Shown here: one piece after another, positions 43,239-54,700 of the stretch
Position numbering within the stretch: position 1 is the first letter of the stretch
How the letters are laid out: each line of letters opens with the position of its first letter
Source: Chitinophagaceae bacterium
GTDB taxonomy: Bacteria > Bacteroidota > Bacteroidia > Chitinophagales > Chitinophagaceae
Length of the DNA: 64,000 bases
Direction: 5' to 3'
NCBI GenBank assembly: GCA_016786745.1
Contig: JAEUVS010000125.1
Location: forward strand, 1-64,000
Translations under genes and position numbers: made by a program
Notes under the pieces: model-generated
Databases searched by the model: none
What the model saw: only the letters and a program-made list of their open reading frames with translations
What the model was told of the DNA's origin: nothing

Positions 43239-44691
43239 AATTGTCGTCCGGCGTTTTTTTGCTGATTAACAACAACCCAAGGTAGGTGAGCAGCCCGTTA
43301 TAAATCAGGAGCTCGTAACCTATCCTGAATTTCTCAAACACAAACTGCGATCCGTAATCAATCAGGAATATCAGCATCGGCGCCGCAAGGCAAACATAAA
43401 GCGAATATCTGTCTTCTATCTTCCGTTTGGTGAAAATTCCGAATGCAAACAAACCGAGCAGTGGACCGTAAGTAAAGCCCGCTATTTTAAGGATCACATC
43501 GATGATGGATTTGTTGTCGATTATTTTGAACAGCACGACCATCAAAAAGAAGACCACCGCAAATGTAAAATGCACGGTGAGCCTGATCTTCTTTTTCTGC
43601 TTTTCGTCGAGGTCGTCGCGCCGCTTTAAGCCCAGCATATCAATGCAGAAAGATGAAGTAAGAGCGGTAAGCGCTCCATCGGCGCTCGGAAATAATGCCG
43701 ATATCAAACCAATGATGAAAATAATCGACAGCGCCGTTGGCATATGACTCAGCGCGACAGTTGGAAACAAATCATCGTTCACTGATTTTACACCGTTGCT
43801 TTCTGCAAACAGGTAAAGCAATCCACCAAGTATGAGGAACAAAAAGTTTACAATGGCCATCGTGATACTGAACGTCATCATGTTCTTCTGCGAATCGCGC
43901 AGGGTTTTAACGCTGATATTTTTCTGCATCATTTCCTGGTCGAGACCGGTCATACCTACAGTAATGAATATGCCCCCGATAATTTGTTTCAGGAAGAAAT
44001 TGGCGCTGTTTACGTCGGTGTTGAACACTTTCGTCATACCCCGCTCTGCCATCTGGGCGAGCACAGAGGTATCACTCGCGGGAAGGTGATTCATGATGTA
44101 AATAATGCAGGCAATCAAACCTAACAGCATAAATGTAGTTTGAAGCGTATCGGTAAACACAATGGTCTTCACGCCGCCTTCGAAGGTGTACAGTAATATC
44201 ATCAGCAGTATCACGAAGGTGGTCACCATAAATGGAACGCCCATCTCTTTCAAAATGAAAATCTGCAATACGTTTATTACGAGATAAAGCCGCGCCGTGG
44301 CGCCGAGTGTCCGGGATATGATGAAGAATAACGCGCCTGTCTTATATGAAACCGCTCCAAACCGGTGATGAAGGTAATTATAGATTGATGTGAGGTTAAG
44401 CTTATAATATAACGGCAGAAGGACGAACGCAATGATCATGTAACCTATCAGGTACCCGATCACCACCTGGAAATAGGCAAACGCATTTGGGCCTACGGTT
44501 CCCGGCACCGACACGAATGTTACGCCCGAGAGCGACGTACCGATCATCCCAAATGCTACCAGCATCCAGTTCGAATTCCTGTTGCCAATAAAAAACGAGT
44601 CGTTATTAGAATTACGGGAAGTGTAGTAGGCTACGATGAGCAGGATGATAAAATAACCGATTACAAAAGAGAACAACAGGGTTGATGACAT
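43225..44691 (-). CDS. sodium:solute symporter (SSS family)
   Basis: A 488-residue membrane protein with about 13 hydrophobic helices. It has the SSS family pattern: an N-terminal helix followed by NSNDSFFIGNRNSNWMLVAFG, GMIGTSLSGVTFVSVPG (Na+-site region), YNYLHHRFGAVSYKTGALFF and the long TM8 stretch SALFPSADGALTALTSSF. The substrate cannot be told from sequence; the nearest relatives transport sugars, sialic acids or amino acids. Confidence 0.9.
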   Translation of the reverse strand: MSSTLLFSFVIGYFIILLIVAYYTSRNSNNDSFFIGNRNSNWMLVAFGMIGTSLSGVTFVSVPGTVGPNAFAYFQVVIGYLIGYMIIAFVLLPLYYKLNLTSIYNYLHHRFGAVSYKTGALFFIISRTLGATARLYLVINVLQIFILKEMGVPFMVTTFVILLMILLYTFEGGVKTIVFTDTLQTTFMLLGLIACIIYIMNHLPASDTSVLAQMAERGMTKVFNTDVNSANFFLKQIIGGIFITVGMTGLDQEMMQKNISVKTLRDSQKNMMTFSITMAIVNFLFLILGGLLYLFAESNGVKSVNDDLFPTVALSHMPTALSIIFIIGLISALFPSADGALTALTSSFCIDMLGLKRRDDLDEKQKKKIRLTVHFTFAVVFFLMVVLFKIIDNKSIIDVILKIAGFTYGPLLGLFAFGIFTKRKIEDRYSLYVCLAAPMLIFLIDYGSQFVFEKFRIGYELLIYNGLLTYLGLLLISKKTPDDNYAAT

Positions 44692-44737
44692 AGGTATTTC
44701 AGTTTCTTTCTAAAAGATAAAACTAACTATTAAGTTT

Positions 44738-46246
44738 TTAATAAGATTGAATGAGAACCCATGAAGGTTCGCTTCCAGCCTTGAAAAGGAAAACTTTGTG
44801 CCCACTTCCAACGGCTTCGTTCACTATTCTGCTTGCTTCTTCCCGATTGAAGCGAGGTTCATCCGTTGCAATCACTTTCGCTTTTGAAAAATATCTCACA
44901 TAATCCTTCATTATCCATTCATTCTCCACAACCACCATATCCGATTCCGTTAACGTCGGGTCGAGCGTTTTTACTTCAACGAAGTACCAATCGCTCTGCG
45001 GATCCTGCAACCAGCGGATGCTTCCGAAATAGTTTACGCAAAAAACACAAATACACATTAATATCAACCCGGTTCGCAGCGCAAGCCTGGATGGGAACCG
45101 GTATGCAGGCAGCATGCCCACCAGCAACAGCCATACGAGCATCATCTGCAAAATCCAGAATTCAAGAATTTCCGGCATCCAGAAAAGAAAAAATACGGAG
45201 TAAACACCGATGCAAACGAGCAAAGGTTTGATAACATGATGATGGAGCGTGAATTTTTTGAAACTACGTGCGAACCTTCCAGCCATTACTATTAAAAATA
45301 AAACGACCACAGCGGTCAGCGCGCTCAGTACGTACACTAATGAAGAGGGAACATTTCTTGAAAGAAATATTTCATCTTTTAATCCATGCGAACGAAACGA
45401 ATTTCCAACCGCATCTTCAATGTACGGAAGTTGAAATACGAAATGCCCGCCAATGAAAGCCCGCGAAAATCCCGCAACGGCATTCACAGGCGTTTTTATT
45501 GAGAGCGGTTGCCAGAAAGTATAATCGCCCGATGTATATCCTAATATCCAACCGGTAAACTCCTCCAGCGTTTTTGTGTGTTCATAAAACACACCGCAAA
45601 AAACATATACGCCTCCCGCCAGGATAACTCCGATAAGCGCGTATTGAATAAAGGCGAAAGCGAAACTAAATCGCCTCCTGTTCACCCATAACCAGTACAG
45701 TACAACAACAGCAAACAAAATATTTACCTGGTGAAACAGAATTCCCATACTATGGAGGATCGCAATTTTCCAGGCATCTGAGCGAACGGGTTCCTTTTTT
45801 GTAATTATATATAAACAGCAAAGAATAAAAAATATCGGTGGCGCGTACACTTCTATATTCACGCTGTAGAACCAGGTGCCATACGAAAACGCGATCAACG
45901 CCACACCTGCAACCGCGGTGGTGTTAGAAATATTGAAACGGTTACGAAAAAATAAATAACACACCGCCAGGTTTGCGCTTCCCCACACTGCAGTGAACGA
46001 CTCAATAAGATAGTGATCGGGCACGGCCGGAAAAATATACCGGAACAGAATCAGCCAGGTATGTGCATAGTAGTGGTACAGCAAATGATGCTGATGAAAA
46101 AGATGCTCACCGTTAGCGATAGCAAGGAGATAGTGAATAGAATCGTGAGACGCCGAAAAGTTATTCGTAAGCGTAACCAGGAAAAAGACAAATGAAATCA
46201 ACCACACCACTACTGCTCCGCGCAAATTGCTGATGGGTTTGATCAT
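44738..46246 (-). CDS. polytopic membrane protein, GT-C glycosyltransferase-like
   Basis: A 502-residue protein with roughly eleven hydrophobic helices and no family I can name with certainty. The first helix is followed by FSASHDSIHYLLAIANGEHL, an acidic loop in the place where GT-C glycosyltransferases (which use lipid-linked sugars) keep a catalytic Asp. A soluble C-terminal tail of about 70 residues follows (LDPTLTESDMVVVENEW onward). With acyltransferases and glycosyltransferases nearby, a role in sugar transfer on the outer face of the membrane is plausible but unproven. Confidence 0.6.
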   Translation of the reverse strand: MIKPISNLRGAVVVWLISFVFFLVTLTNNFSASHDSIHYLLAIANGEHLFHQHHLLYHYYAHTWLILFRYIFPAVPDHYLIESFTAVWGSANLAVCYLFFRNRFNISNTTAVAGVALIAFSYGTWFYSVNIEVYAPPIFFILCCLYIITKKEPVRSDAWKIAILHSMGILFHQVNILFAVVVLYWLWVNRRRFSFAFAFIQYALIGVILAGGVYVFCGVFYEHTKTLEEFTGWILGYTSGDYTFWQPLSIKTPVNAVAGFSRAFIGGHFVFQLPYIEDAVGNSFRSHGLKDEIFLSRNVPSSLVYVLSALTAVVVLFLIVMAGRFARSFKKFTLHHHVIKPLLVCIGVYSVFFLFWMPEILEFWILQMMLVWLLLVGMLPAYRFPSRLALRTGLILMCICVFCVNYFGSIRWLQDPQSDWYFVEVKTLDPTLTESDMVVVENEWIMKDYVRYFSKAKVIATDEPRFNREEASRIVNEAVGSGHKVFLFKAGSEPSWVLIQSY

Positions 46247-46253
46247 GTCGGGT

Positions 46254-47465
46254 TTATTTCTTCACAATAAACGCAAATTTATCTTTTAATTTCAGGAACC
46301 ACTTCTCATAAAAATGATACGACATTAAACTGATACCCACGGAAAGCAACAGGGCCACAACAATCATTGAAAACGCCACAGCATTCAACGACCCGTTGAG
46401 GTGCATTATGTTCATCAATTTGATCGCGAAGTAAAGTCCGAGGAAGTGCAGGCAATACAAGCCGTACGTAAAGATGCCGAGGCTGCTGATCAGCTTCAGC
46501 TTGCCCATCTTATAGAAAGAATTGCGCGCATAGTTTTGCTCCAGGATGATGAGCCCGAAGAGCGCGGCTATCACTATCCTCTCAAATATTACCGGTATGC
46601 CGGGAACAAATATCTGGTCCTTGAACAGTGTAAACACCAACGTCAGTACATAGATCATCACAATGAGCGATCTGTGCATGTTCGTGATGAATGTTTTGAA
46701 TTTATTCTCGTACGACACCAGGTAAGCAAATAACCCGCCCAGCGCCATATCGCCGATTACAGAGAAAGTGTGAAAGTACCTCACTGCGAAATCATGGTCA
46801 TCGCCACCCGTATAAAACGAGCGGAAAATAAGCGACAGCGCCATGATGGTAGGGAACACATAACGGAACTTCTTCAATGGCACCAGGCTTAATATTAGCG
46901 GCCATGTGAGGTAGAACTGTTCTTCCACTGCTACCGACCATAGCACCGACAACAGCAGCGCATCGGGCTTTTCCGGCCACGTATGCATGATGTCGAAATT
47001 AGCCCCGAAGAAAATGTAGTACCACGGGTTGGCATTCTCCATGATCGGTTCACCGCTCATTTTCTTCAACAGGCCAAAGCCTATGAAACCCACCACCACG
47101 CACATATAGTACAGCGGCCATATTCTGAGTATTCTGCGTACATAAAAATTCGGCACATGAATGCGGCCGGTAAATTCTTTCTCTTTGATCAACAGATAAG
47201 TGATCAGGAATCCGCTCAATACAAAGAAGAAGTTTACACCGAGGTTTCCGTTCCGGAAAAGAAACTCAACCACTTTATATACCTGTGGAGATGCGTCTTT
47301 CAGGTAACTGAGAATAGAAAGCAGGCTATGATAAAGGAAAACGACAAAGAAAGAAACAAAGCGCAGGCCGTCGAGGTTGGGAAAAAATATCTTAGCCTTG
47401 GCCGGAGCGGCGGATTGCTTCATGGGAGCGATCTTTGGTTGCGCAGCAAGTACGGAAGATTGCAT
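46254..47465 (-). CDS. acyltransferase family 3 membrane protein
   Basis: A 403-residue protein with about ten membrane helices. The N-terminal FPNLDGLRFVSFFVVFLYHSLLS is the AT3 signature, whose histidine (LYH) is thought to be catalytic; VNFFFVLSGFLITYLL and NFYVRRILRIWPLYY are further landmarks. AT3 proteins move acetyl or other acyl groups onto sugars of surface polysaccharides. The preferred start is the ATG at 47465, one codon inside a TTG. It is followed 7 bases later by the GT-C-like gene. Confidence 0.9.
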   Translation of the reverse strand: MQSSVLAAQPKIAPMKQSAAPAKAKIFFPNLDGLRFVSFFVVFLYHSLLSILSYLKDASPQVYKVVEFLFRNGNLGVNFFFVLSGFLITYLLIKEKEFTGRIHVPNFYVRRILRIWPLYYMCVVVGFIGFGLLKKMSGEPIMENANPWYYIFFGANFDIMHTWPEKPDALLLSVLWSVAVEEQFYLTWPLILSLVPLKKFRYVFPTIMALSLIFRSFYTGGDDHDFAVRYFHTFSVIGDMALGGLFAYLVSYENKFKTFITNMHRSLIVMIYVLTLVFTLFKDQIFVPGIPVIFERIVIAALFGLIILEQNYARNSFYKMGKLKLISSLGIFTYGLYCLHFLGLYFAIKLMNIMHLNGSLNAVAFSMIVVALLLSVGISLMSYHFYEKWFLKLKDKFAFIVKK

Positions 47466-47494
47466 CAATTTACCATTTCATATTTACACCAATT

Positions 47495-48691
47495 CTAATT
47501 CTTCTGGATCACCTGGGGATTGATATCGGTGATGGGCTCTTCCGGTGCTATTTTTCCGGGCAGAGTCTGCCATACGGGGCTCACGCGCTTTTTATCAGCG
47601 TTCGGGTTCTTTAGCGAGAACAGCCACCACATGCCAAGCCTTTCGGTAATATTCGCTATAATAATCGGAATACCGATGCCTAATATTGTGCTAACAATCA
47701 GCAGCACGACAAAATTATCGTACCCCAGCACATGCCTGAAAAATATGCGTGTGCCGGCTGTTACCGCGAGATGTATTACATAGATATGCAGGGAGTAGTA
47801 CCCCACTACCCGTATAAACTTTAAAACGTCCAGTTTTTGTAACAGGAAAGAACAGTGGATAAGGAATGCTCCTCCCACTAATCCAACGATAAGGAACAAC
47901 GCCGGCAGCTGGTTTTGTACGTAATAATCGGGTTGCCTGTAACCCGAACCAATACCATGCGCAAGGTTAATCTGTGTAAAATACAGTTCGAGGGCCACAA
48001 AGATGGGCGTGAAAATAAGGAAGGTCTTCGTAGAGCTGAAGATCTTGAAATTCTTCGCATCAAGTATAATTGAGCCGAAGTAGTCTCCAACCGCGAAGAA
48101 TATGTAATAGAAGAATATGTCGAGGATAAACAGGTGCTCGAACATCGCGTTGTACCTGCAATACCCGGTTATCGAGTACAGTGCGATACCTAACAGAAAC
48201 TGGTGAAACATCTTGAACTTACCCCACACCTTCATGATCGCATACAGAGATCCGGTAAGAAAGAGGGTGTGCAGGTACCAGAACTGTTCTATCTGCCTCG
48301 GCTTGATAAGGAGGTTCAAATAATCAATCGGCTTCCTGTCTACGTTTACATAATCGGCAAAAATCAGCTGCAGCGTAACCTGTATGGAGCCCCATAATAA
48401 TAATGGCCATACAAGTGTTTTGAAGCGGCCTCCGATGTATTCTGTCACGCTTTTTTTCCTTAAAGTGCCCCCGAGAAATATGCCGGACACAATAAAGAAA
48501 AGAGGCATACGAAAACTGAAAAAGAATACATCAAGAAATTTCAGGACCGGGTACGGGTACATTGTACCGGCCGGGTGCAAGCCCTCCTGCACGTGCCTGA
48601 ACGTCACCAGGATAATGCATATCCCTTTGGCGTAATCTATCCAGGCATAACGGCTGTTGCCGAGGACAGAGGGCTTGTAAAATAGATCCAT
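47495..48691 (-). CDS. acyltransferase family 3 membrane protein, second copy
   Basis: A 398-residue AT3-type protein distinct from its neighbour. It opens with YAWIDYAKGICIILVTFRHVQEG, where RH replaces the more usual YH at the catalytic position, then FFSFRMPLFFIVSGIFLGG and about ten helices, and a short polar C-terminus. This form resembles the acetyltransferases that modify exopolysaccharides such as intercellular adhesins. ATG at 48691 is preferred over an upstream TTG. Two different AT3 genes side by side suggest two acylation sites or acyl groups. Confidence 0.88.
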   Translation of the reverse strand: MDLFYKPSVLGNSRYAWIDYAKGICIILVTFRHVQEGLHPAGTMYPYPVLKFLDVFFFSFRMPLFFIVSGIFLGGTLRKKSVTEYIGGRFKTLVWPLLLWGSIQVTLQLIFADYVNVDRKPIDYLNLLIKPRQIEQFWYLHTLFLTGSLYAIMKVWGKFKMFHQFLLGIALYSITGYCRYNAMFEHLFILDIFFYYIFFAVGDYFGSIILDAKNFKIFSSTKTFLIFTPIFVALELYFTQINLAHGIGSGYRQPDYYVQNQLPALFLIVGLVGGAFLIHCSFLLQKLDVLKFIRVVGYYSLHIYVIHLAVTAGTRIFFRHVLGYDNFVVLLIVSTILGIGIPIIIANITERLGMWWLFSLKNPNADKKRVSPVWQTLPGKIAPEEPITDINPQVIQKN

Positions 48692-48757
48692 CACTTTCAC
48701 TGTCAATAGTTTTCGAAGGGGAAAGATATATAATTTTTGTTACAGGGGTTGTACGGG

Positions 48758-51700
48758 TCAATGTCTGTTCAGCTTCATTATTTTGTTCGCCTTAATAGTT
48801 TTTCCGTTAACACTAAGAGTAACTATGTACACACCTGTCTTCATTCGGGCTTCAGCAGCGCCCAACTTTATCGTATTACGACCTTCCGGCAGTGTTCCGA
48901 CATTCTTGCGGTAGCTGATCCTTCCTGTAAGGTCATACACTTCCACGCTAATCTTATTGTTTGCAGATGAATTATTAAATTCCAGGTTCACGTAATCGGT
49001 GAACGGGTTCGGATACATTTTCACTACCGATGTTTGTGCAGCGGCATTTCTCGCAGTGTTTCCGTTGCTCTGACCGCCATCAACTTCCTCAACCGTCATA
49101 CCGGCCATTTCATCAAGAACACTGTTGCTACCCGTTCCACTTCCTGAAACAAGCGACGATGAGTATCCTTCGAGAATAAATCCTCCGTTGAAACCGTAAG
49201 CAGCAGCTTCAGTCGTTGAGAAGTCGAGCAGTATTTCACCATTTTCGTCCGGCACTATATTATCGATATACACAATCTTCGAACTGTTCATCCACGAGTT
49301 CAGGTACACTGTCTGACCATTTGCAGTATAAGTAGCGGTATAGTTGCCCTTGAACCAGCCATTCGAGCTTGAGCTTCCCCAGAAGCCAACACGGTAACGT
49401 CGTGAGTGATTCAATCCCGATACCTTAAACTGCGACAGCTGCGTATTATCCAGCCAGAAGTCTGAAGCAAGTGCGGCATCAGGAATCCTTCCTCCCATAC
49501 CCGAATTGTTGCCTGTTACCATACCTGCTGTGAATTCTCCGTTGAATATCCTGGTAAGCGAAAGGCTGATGCCTGTCTGCGCACCTGTGCTGTTGATCAT
49601 ATTTTCATAAGTCGCCTCGAATGTCGGTGACGCGAATGTGTTGTTCCATGGGAAGTCTGCATCCGGCATAGTGTAGTTAAAGTTCACCAACACTTCAGTT
49701 GCTGCCGTAATTGCCTTCGCACGATTACTGTAATCAGAGAACGCATTTGTTGCAGACTTCGCCCTCACCCTGAACCAGTACTTTGTGTTCGGAGTAAGCC
49801 CGGTGTATTGATATGTGCTGGTATTGGCCGGCAGCGATATAGAAGCAAGATTCATTGTAAACAACGAGTCGGTTGCTCTCTCAAGAATGTAGCCATCCCC
49901 TACAGCTTCGTCAACTGTTCTGTCGGACCAGCTGAGGTTCACAATAGTTCTGCCCTGTGCCTCTGCAAAGAGGTTAAGAGGATTCAGAATAATGAGCGAT
50001 GGATCGTATTCTTCAATTACTACTGCATTCAGGAACGACAGCACGCTTCCACCAATTCTTAACGCATTAAATGTAATCTGACCTCCCGCCGGCACCAATC
50101 CGTTCAGGTTCGCTGTCTGGTTAGTGTTATACATCGCGTTCAATGTATCAAGAGTGGAACCTGAAGAATATTCAACTGTTGCATTTGTTCCTTCGTTCTG
50201 GCTACCTACTATTACGATGTTATATTTCTTGGTATCATCCAGGCCACTTATTCTTATAGATTTCGGACCAGCTCCATCAGAAAGACCTCCCTGCAGAACC
50301 GAATCAGGATAAACACCGCTGTTGTTTCCCGAAATATGACCGAGTTCGTTGTAGCCAGCCCACGTATTCAGCAATGTGATGGTGAACGGAGTTACGGCGT
50401 TCGACTCGTCTCTCAGGTTCGCCATAAAGTTGTTTGCCGACCTGAGGCCTACAAAATTGTTCCATGGCGACGGCGCGTTCTTTCCTGCGCTTCCGAATTT
50501 CACATATACAGATCTCGTATTCTTATCAGAAACTGCTACACTGATCACCTTCACTGACACCGCGCCTTTCTGGTCGGTAGCTTTCAGCGACATCTTGTAC
50601 CAGCCGATATGATCTGTGTTTGGTGTAGACACAAACCTGTAGTTCGCGCCTGATACGTTTTGCAGGCTTATGAACGACGGGTTGCCTTCGAGGGTAACAT
50701 TCACCAGGTCTCCCGGATCATCGGTTACCGTGAAGTCTGTATTCGACGTAGAACCTGATTTCAGGTACAGGTCTGCCGCCGCGCCGATTACCGGTTTGTT
50801 GTTTCCTGTAATCACTTTGATCGTATCGCTCGATATTCCTGTTCCTGCACCATTATATCCCGCTACATAGTAATAGTAAGTTGTTTCTGGACCAACAGTC
50901 GGATCGAAATATGAGGTACTGTCTTTGTTCACAGCGCCGTCGTTCAACAGCGTATAGCTACCGCCGCGTGTTTCCGACCTGTAAACCCTGTATCCGAATT
51001 CGTTGAACGAATGGTCGATCCAGTTAAGTTTCACTCCGGAATTCTGTATGTGCGAACCGGTAAAGTTTGTCGGCTTCGCCGGCACCGAGCCGTCATCATA
51101 CTGCGACTGGATGATCATCGCGTTCAGCAATCCGCCTCTTTGATTATTCGGATCACCAATACACTGTATTGTTACCTCGCCTGATGCGTTAGGAACAATA
51201 TTCTCGATAGTATCAGTCATCGTAGTATTCAGGAAGTAATTGATAGTAGCTTCTGCGGCACCAATTCTAAACCTCATAATGTTTGCAGTGGTACCGTTGA
51301 GGTTGTAACCCGCGTGGAAGATAAATTTATAGCTCTTGGCCACATCGAGCCCTGTAACCTTCATTACCACTGTGTCGAATGCGTTGGTACCGATGTTAAA
51401 GCCCCAAACAATCATATCCTTCATTACCGCGTCGGGAAGAACACCCGAGTTGTTGCCGGTAATGGTACCCTGTGTAGAGGCATTCACATTTCCACTTACG
51501 TGAACAATAGAAACCGGGCTCACGTTCGATTTTGTATCGGTTATCTGTCCGTGAGAGAATGTTGGAGAAGCAATATTGATGCTGTTCCAACCCGGCACCT
51601 GTGCGCTTACCGATCTGAAGTCGAACTGTAATGTTTCTTCAGGATCTCTATCATTCACCGTAAGAATCAGCGAACGGCTCGACCATGCACCAAATCCATC

Positions 51701-54700
51701 ATTCACGATTATAGTGATCGGGTATGCTCCTGCGCCTGAGTAACCAGGTTTGAAAGCGATGTTACCCGAACCATTGTTATTATTGGTGAAGATGGCAAAT
51801 GGTGGTAATCCTTCGAACGACCATACCATGTTTGCTGTTCCGTTATTATCGGTAGCAGAAATGGCGAGGTTGGCTGAGCCACCTTCATTTATGGTGATGT
51901 CCTGCACCTCGCTCATAGCAGGTACATCATTTGTGTTTACTACGAATGTAAATGTTGTTGTATCCTTTCCGTTGTTGCCGTCGTTTACAATCGCCGACAT
52001 CGTATACGTTCCTCTCCTTGTAATGCTCGGGCTTAACACAATATTCATGTTGCCGTTGCTCACAGGCTGGATTGTGGCAAATGTTGGCATGTTAACGGTA
52101 GAGAACGAAAGCACATCTCCATCAATATCGGTTGCAGAAACCGGCAATGAGAATGTAGTACCATACTTCATGGTGAAGTTCAATACTTTCTTGATTACCG
52201 GTTTCGTGTTAAGCGTTTTTCCTGTAACCTCTGCGCTGTATGCAGATGGCGCCACCACGCCTGTGGCGCGAACCTTGAAGAAGTATGTAACATTCGCGAA
52301 CAGTGATGAATCAGTGAAGCTTAACTGTCCGCCATTACCTGCAGGGATGGTAGCGATTGCACGATAGTTCGATTTATCGCCTGATCCTCTCCATATTTCA
52401 TATCCTGTTTCGTTATTGGCAACGTCGTTGAATGTAAGTGTGATGGTGCTTGTTGATAATACAGTCGCAGCAAGACCGGTTGGAGCAGCAGGAGCAGCAG
52501 GAGCAGCAAGTGTTGTTGCCGATGATGATGCGAAAGTTCCGTTCCTCAGCGCAGTGATATCGGCCGGACTCAACGCACCAGCGATGATATACATGTTATC
52601 CATGTTACCGAGGTACGTAGAATACGAGTTATCGTTGAACACGGTTGAGCTGCTGCTTGTTGAAGAAGGCGCACCGATCCTCGACTGGTTTGTTGAATTG
52701 CCAACAGAAGTAAAGGAAAGGCTCGCGTTCTGTGCCACCTGCACACCGTTAACATAAAGCGTGAGTGAGTTTACATTGTACACTACAGTCACGTGGTTCC
52801 ACTGGTTGTTCAACCAGTTGCTGTTCGACACAAAATTACTTAGTGTGATCGTGGCTCTTGAACCGTTGTTAGCTATACCTGCAATAAGGTCGTCGGAGTT
52901 GAAACGAAGACCCATTCCATCATCATTATCACCAAATTCCCAAACTATTCTGCGGCTGTTTGTTGATGATGGCTTGATCCAGATACCAACGGTACGCTGG
53001 CTATAGCCACCCAGTGACGGGAATGCGCTTGCACTACCTCCAAAGTTGATATAGTCATTGTTTGTAAATACAACCGCATGCGTTCCCTCTGCCTTATCAC
53101 TTGAACTGAATGCAGTGTTGCTCGCACTGAGTGAAGTACCGCCTTTAGCGTCGGTATAATCGTTGTTGAATTTGTAGTTCGCTTCGAGAAACGCGCCGGT
53201 GAATACAGACTCACCACCATTGCTCACCGCACGAACCTTGTAATAATATGTTGTGTTGGGCGACAACGCTGAGTCGTTGTATGATGTTGCGTTAGCCGCT
53301 GCTGTGAAGATCGGGGTGTATGTTCCGTTCGCAGATGTTGCACGAACGATTTCAAATCCTGTTTCATTCGAGCTGTTGTCTGTCCACGTAAGCGCGATCT
53401 TGTTATATGAAACCGCTGATGCCTGGAGCGAACTGGGAGCAACTACACTTGTTCCGCCCGACACTGCTTCGATCGCGAAGAAATTCTTTGGTATCCTTTC
53501 TTTTGCTAATCCAAGGTTGTTCGACCAGTAGAGATGCATTTCATTGTCACCACCCACTTCAGCATATGTTATCGCGATAGTATGGTAACCCTGCGTAAGT
53601 GTGCGTGAACCTGATCTTGCCTGGATGCCGTGCGCGCCATCGTTATCAACAACAGGTGTTGCATTCGATGCATAGGGCACGTCGATATATAATCTGCTTC
53701 CGTCGTCTGATTGTGTTTCGAAGGTCCACGTTCCTGTTGCCGGAATATAAATCACTCCCTGCCAGAGGAACGCGAAGTTATCATCCTGTGTTCTCACACC
53801 TGCGCCGGAAGTAACCGTATCCATGATACCGGTTTTAACCGGGGTAAGGTTGTTGAAGTTTGGCAGGTTGCTGTAAGAACCATGATAATATTTATAGTTC
53901 AACCCCTGCCTGTGAGTATACGCCACCACCTGGTTACTGCTTGGTGATACGTTTCCAGCCTTGTCAACCGCTTTTACAACAAACGTGTACTGTTGAAGAC
54001 TGTCAAGGTTTCCGACTGTAAAATAAAGATTGGTTGTGCTGTACAGCTTTTGTCCATCCGCATAAATATCATAACGCCCGATCCCGATGTTGTCAGCGGC
54101 AGCGTTCCACCTGAGGTTAACTGTTGTAGCAGTGCTACCGCGATATTCGAGACCTGTGGGAGCAGCAGGAGCCTGTGTATCCACATCTGTCTTGGAACTC
54201 GCTTCGTTGCTCGCTGCAGCGGCGCCTGTTTCGGCAATAGCGCGTACTACATAATAATAAGTTGTGTTAGGATTCAGGTTCGCATCAGAGTATGTCACAA
54301 TGTTTGGCGCAGTGATGTTCACAAGAACATATGGCCCGCCGGCTTTTGTGGCCCTGTAAATTTCAAAACCTGTTTCATTCGTTCCCGCATTCGGGTTTTC
54401 GTTCCAGTCGAGACGTAAGGTTGTCTGCGACGCTACCGACACGCTGAGATTTTTGGCTTCGTCGGGTTTTGGTGTACCTGCGGCGCTTACAACTTTAAAT
54501 ACCGGGGAATATAATGTACCGCAACCAAACTGTTCGGTATAGCGGGCTTTATAAGAACCTATAGGCGCCTCGTAAACCTGGTTTGTACTCACGAGCACAT
54601 TGTCTGTTGTGCGCACCCACTGGTAATTCAGAAATCCGGGAGGCATTTGAAGTGTGGTGGTATTTCTTCCATCAAGAGAAGGAAGTACCTTACTCTTGAT

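Noticed and set aside
51750-52367. 205-codon frame opposite the giant esterase gene
   Set aside because: Lies fully antisense to a well-supported repetitive coding sequence; its hydrophobic composition mirrors the Gly/Thr-rich coding strand.
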